Below are positions 6,515 through 8,540 of a stretch of DNA of 8,540 nucleotides, in pieces. The position numbers were made by a program, and so were the translations under genes. The notes under the pieces were generated by a model that was given only the letters and a program-made list of their open reading frames with translations, made no database searches and was not told the origin of the DNA. Each line of letters opens with the position of its first letter. The stretch's first letter is position 1. Origin of the DNA: CAYGKP01 sp964350605 (GTDB taxonomy: Bacteria > Bacteroidota > Bacteroidia > Cytophagales > JAAEPT01); the NCBI GenBank assembly GCA_964350605.1, contig CAYGKP010000097.1:1-8540 (forward strand), given 5' to 3'.

Positions 6515-7168
6515 ATGGCTCAGTCCATCGACGTGATGGTGGCCTCCGAGGCCCATCACAAATTTGCAGACATCATCTGCGACCAATACGCAGAAAGCGC
6601 CAAGGCGCGCGGCACTGGCATTGCCCGGCGCAGCCCCGAGTACGTGAAAAAGAAAATGACCGAGCAACGCTCGGTCATCGCCTTGGACAAAGCCAACGAC
6701 AGCGTCGCGGGCTTTTGCTACATCGAATCCTGGGGGCACCAAAAGTTCGCGGCCAACTCCGGGCTGATCGTCTTTCCTGACTATCGGAACCTCGGTCTCG
6801 CTACTCGGATCAAGGAACAGGCCTTTAAGCTCTCGCGCAAGGAATTCCCCCAGGCGAAGCTCTTCGGGCTGACCACCTCGCTGCCCGTGATGAAAATCAA
6901 CTCCGAGTTGGGCTACATCCCAGTGACCTTCTCGGAGCTGACAACCGACGATCAGTTCTGGAAAGGCTGTCAGTCGTGCGTGAACTACCCCATTCTGGAG
7001 AGCAAGGAGCGCAAGAACTGCCTGTGCACTGCCATGCTCTACGACCCCACGGAGGTCAAACGACGCAAGCGACGCAACAGCTTCCAGGGTAAAGTCCTCG
7101 AGCGCCTCAAGCGCATCAAGCAGGCTTCGTTCCTCAAGGACGCCAAGGTGTTCTCCTGGCTGGGCTAG
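6515..7168 (+). CDS. GNAT-family acyltransferase of the arginine operon, candidate N-acylglutamate synthase
   Basis: This 217-residue protein carries one GNAT domain. Motif A is seen as LIVFPDYRNLGLATRI (about residues 84-99), where Arg91-x-x-Gly94-x-Ala96 is the acyl-CoA pyrophosphate loop. It is followed by KLFGLTTSLPVMKINSELGYIPV, the usual beta5/motif B region. After the core come Cys152, Cys155, Cys169 and Cys171 (CxxC-x13-CxC), a possible metal site. A strongly basic tail (KRRKRR near 182-187, then a Lys/Arg-rich helix) ends the protein. Its position 66 nt ahead of argG, with argC next, matches Bacteroidota arginine clusters in which such a GNAT is the candidate for the first step, acylation of glutamate with acetyl- or succinyl-CoA. 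The fold is clear. The substrate is inferred from context only. Confidence 0.85.
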   Translation: MAQSIDVMVASEAHHKFADIICDQYAESAKARGTGIARRSPEYVKKKMTEQRSVIALDKANDSVAGFCYIESWGHQKFAANSGLIVFPDYRNLGLATRIKEQAFKLSRKEFPQAKLFGLTTSLPVMKINSELGYIPVTFSELTTDDQFWKGCQSCVNYPILESKERKNCLCTAMLYDPTEVKRRKRRNSFQGKVLERLKRIKQASFLKDAKVFSWLG

Positions 7169-7183
7169 CCGGGAAAAATGGGC

Positions 7184-7191
7184 TAAACTTG
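7184..7191 (+). promoter_or_regulatory. Possible internal -7 promoter element before argG
   Basis: TAAACTTG matches the Bacteroidota TAnnTTTG consensus at five of six fixed positions and lies 43 nt upstream of the argG ATG. No TTG is seen at the -33 position, so it may be a weak secondary promoter or chance. Confidence 0.25.
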
Positions 7192-7195
7192 CACT

Positions 7196-7217
7196 CCGGC
7201 GGGGTTTTCCCCCTCGG
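7196..7217 (+). other. Small hairpin in the argG leader
   Basis: This is a four-base GGGG/CCCC stem around a TTTT loop. It is extended after one C-C mismatch by four more pairs, including a G-U (CCGG with TCGG). There is no following T-run, so it is not a standard terminator. It could influence translation or decay of the argG message, or be chance in GC-rich DNA. Confidence 0.3.
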
Positions 7218-7234
7218 GCATTGATTCTGATCCA

Positions 7235-8443
7235 ATGAGTTCCACAAAGAAAAAAGTCGTCCTCGCCTTCAGCGGTGGGCTGGATACTACCTATTGCGCG
7301 CTCTACCTGCGCGAGGAGTTGGGGTATGAGATTCATACGGCCATTGTCGATACGGGCGGTTTTTCGAAGGAAGAACTGGCCGAAACCGAGCAACGGGCCA
7401 AGGACTTGGGCGTCGCCTCGCACACCACCCTCGACGAGGTACACCATTACTACGAGGCTTGCTTGCGCTACCTGCTGGCGGGCAACGTGCTGAAAAACAA
7501 CGCCTATCCCCTATCGGTCAGCGCCGAGCGGGTGTTCCAGGCGACGGCCATTGCCCACTACGCCAAGAAAGTCGAGGCCGACGCGGTGGCTCACGGCAGC
7601 ACAGGTGCGGGTAACGACCAAGTGCGCTTCGACATGGTGTTCCACATCCTTTGCCCGGAGGCAGAGATCATCACGCCGATTCGCGACATGCAACTTTCGC
7701 GGGAAGCCGAGATCAACTACCTGAAGGAAAAAGGCGTGGTGCGCGACTGGTCGAAAGCGGCCTACTCGATCAACAAGGGCCTGTGGGGCACTTCGGTCGG
7801 CGGACGGGAAACACTCGGTTCGTGGGAGACCTTGCCCGATTCGGCCTTCCCGACCCAACCCACCAAAACCACACCCGAAGAACTGCTCATCGACTTTGAG
7901 GCGGGCGAGCCCGTCGGCGTGAACGGCAAGAAGTACACACATCCCGTTGCTACGATCCAGGCCATTCAGGAGATCGCCGGGGCGTTCGCCATCGGTCGGG
8001 GCATCCACGTGGGCGATACGATCATCGGGATCAAAGGCCGGGTCGGTTTCGAGGCCGCCGCGCCGCTGATCCTGATCGAGGCACACCGGGTGCTGGAAAA
8101 ACACACCCTCACCAAACACCAACTGATCCTCAAAGACCAAGTGGCGGCCAGTTACGGCAACTTGGTTCACGAGGGCCAGTTCCTCGAGCCCCTGGCTCGG
8201 GACATCGAGGCGTTCCTGACCTCGACCCAAAAGCATGTGACCGGGCAAGTGCGCGTCGGGCTGCAACCCTATCGCTTCGATGTGATTGGCATCAAGTCGC
8301 CCTACGATTTGATGTCGTCCAAGTTTGGCGCCTACGGCGAGATGAACCTCGGCTGGAGCGGCGACGATGTGAAGGGCTTCTCAAAAATCTTCGGCAACCA
8401 AACGGCCATCTATCATCAAGTCAAAAACGATGTCGAAAAGTAA
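7235..8443 (+). CDS. argG: Argininosuccinate synthase
   Basis: This 402-residue cytoplasmic enzyme joins citrulline and aspartate with ATP to form argininosuccinate, the penultimate arginine step. The PP-loop AFSGGLDTTY (residues 11-20) binds ATP. HGSTGAGNDQVRFD (120-133) is the aspartate/citrulline loop, and SINKGLWGTS (178-187) corresponds to the family's SIxxNLWG region. The YPLSVSAERVFQA segment (91-103) differs from the more common YPLxxSxxRPLIA form and agrees with the divergent Bacteroidota-type ArgG. Length is normal for the family. The gene's last 14 bases overlap the start of argC in another frame, indicating translational coupling. A small hairpin and a weak promoter-like box lie in the 66-nt gap after the GNAT gene. 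Confidence 0.96.
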   Translation: MSSTKKKVVLAFSGGLDTTYCALYLREELGYEIHTAIVDTGGFSKEELAETEQRAKDLGVASHTTLDEVHHYYEACLRYLLAGNVLKNNAYPLSVSAERVFQATAIAHYAKKVEADAVAHGSTGAGNDQVRFDMVFHILCPEAEIITPIRDMQLSREAEINYLKEKGVVRDWSKAAYSINKGLWGTSVGGRETLGSWETLPDSAFPTQPTKTTPEELLIDFEAGEPVGVNGKKYTHPVATIQAIQEIAGAFAIGRGIHVGDTIIGIKGRVGFEAAAPLILIEAHRVLEKHTLTKHQLILKDQVAASYGNLVHEGQFLEPLARDIEAFLTSTQKHVTGQVRVGLQPYRFDVIGIKSPYDLMSSKFGAYGEMNLGWSGDDVKGFSKIFGNQTAIYHQVKNDVEK

Positions 8444-8540
8444 AGTTGGAATCATCGGCGGAGCCGGGTATACGGGCGGCGAATTGCTGCGCATTTTGCT
8501 GTTCCACCCGAACGTCGAGATTGCCTACATCCATTCAAAC
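8430..8540 (+). CDS. argC: N-acetyl-gamma-glutamyl-phosphate reductase, N-terminal fragment
   Basis: The first 37 codons are present before the right edge. The protein starts MSKSKVGIIGGAGYTGGELLR, with the Rossmann NADP-binding turn (GIIGGAGYTG, residues 7-16) characteristic of ArgC, which reduces N-acylglutamyl phosphate to the semialdehyde. The ATG at 8430 lies inside the end of argG (14-nt overlap, different frame). The next plausible start would remove the glycine loop, so this start is well supported. Whether the natural substrate is acetylated or succinylated, as in some Bacteroidota, cannot be seen here. Confidence 0.9.
   Translation, partial: MSKSKVGIIGGAGYTGGELLRILLFHPNVEIAYIHSN

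Noticed and set aside
6260..7447. 395-codon minus-strand open frame opposite the GNAT gene and the argG start
   Set aside because: It overlaps two confidently identified plus-strand genes and the promoter region. Its translation resembles no protein, and it is a shadow of GC-rich coding sequence.
7511..8266. 251-codon minus-strand frame opposite argG
   Set aside because: It is the antisense shadow of argG with no recognisable domain.

Overview
The window looks like chromosomal DNA of a GC-rich member of the Bacteroidota. Four things point there: the ArgG is the divergent Bacteroidota form; a GNAT gene sits directly ahead of argG-argC; an aminotransferase, a heptose kinase and TrkH form one cluster; and sequences matching the Bacteroidota -7 promoter element (TAnnTTTG) occur where promoters would be expected. 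This is inference from protein character and layout, and no rRNA or marker search was possible. The content is mostly core metabolism. I see no mobile element, CRISPR array, tRNA or rRNA, and no defence or secondary-metabolite system.

Layout. Positions 1-3840 (+) hold a tight three-gene cluster: a class I aminotransferase cut off at the left edge, a one-domain heptose-7-phosphate kinase (HldA/RfaE1 type) sharing one base with it (TAATG), and a 601-residue TrkH potassium transporter 5 nt further on. Convergent to it, 3861-4889 (-) is hemE (uroporphyrinogen decarboxylase). Upstream of hemE on the same strand lie two paralogous exported proteins of unknown function (4960-5466 and 5609-6217, both -), each followed by its own hairpin terminator. 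One has an ordinary signal peptide and the other a lipoprotein signal. A roughly 300 bp divergent intergenic region (6218-6514) carries an exact TAnnTTTG box abutting a perfect 18-bp palindrome, which looks like a promoter with an operator. Positions 6515-8540 (+) are arginine biosynthesis: a GNAT acyltransferase with a cysteine cluster (probably the N-acylglutamate-forming step), argG, and the first 37 codons of argC, which overlaps argG by 14 nt.

Working together. GNAT, ArgG and ArgC fit one arginine operon: acylation of glutamate, reduction of the acylglutamyl phosphate, and condensation of citrulline with aspartate. The aminotransferase at the left edge, if it is an aspartate aminotransferase, makes the aspartate that ArgG uses, but the two are in separate transcription units. 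The aminotransferase-kinase-TrkH cluster combines unrelated functions.

Most worth a second look: the duplicated exported protein pair with different anchoring, the palindrome at the divergent promoter, the terminator hairpin that runs into a possible leaderless hemE promoter, and the Cys-rich GNAT. None of these amounts to a demonstrated new system.
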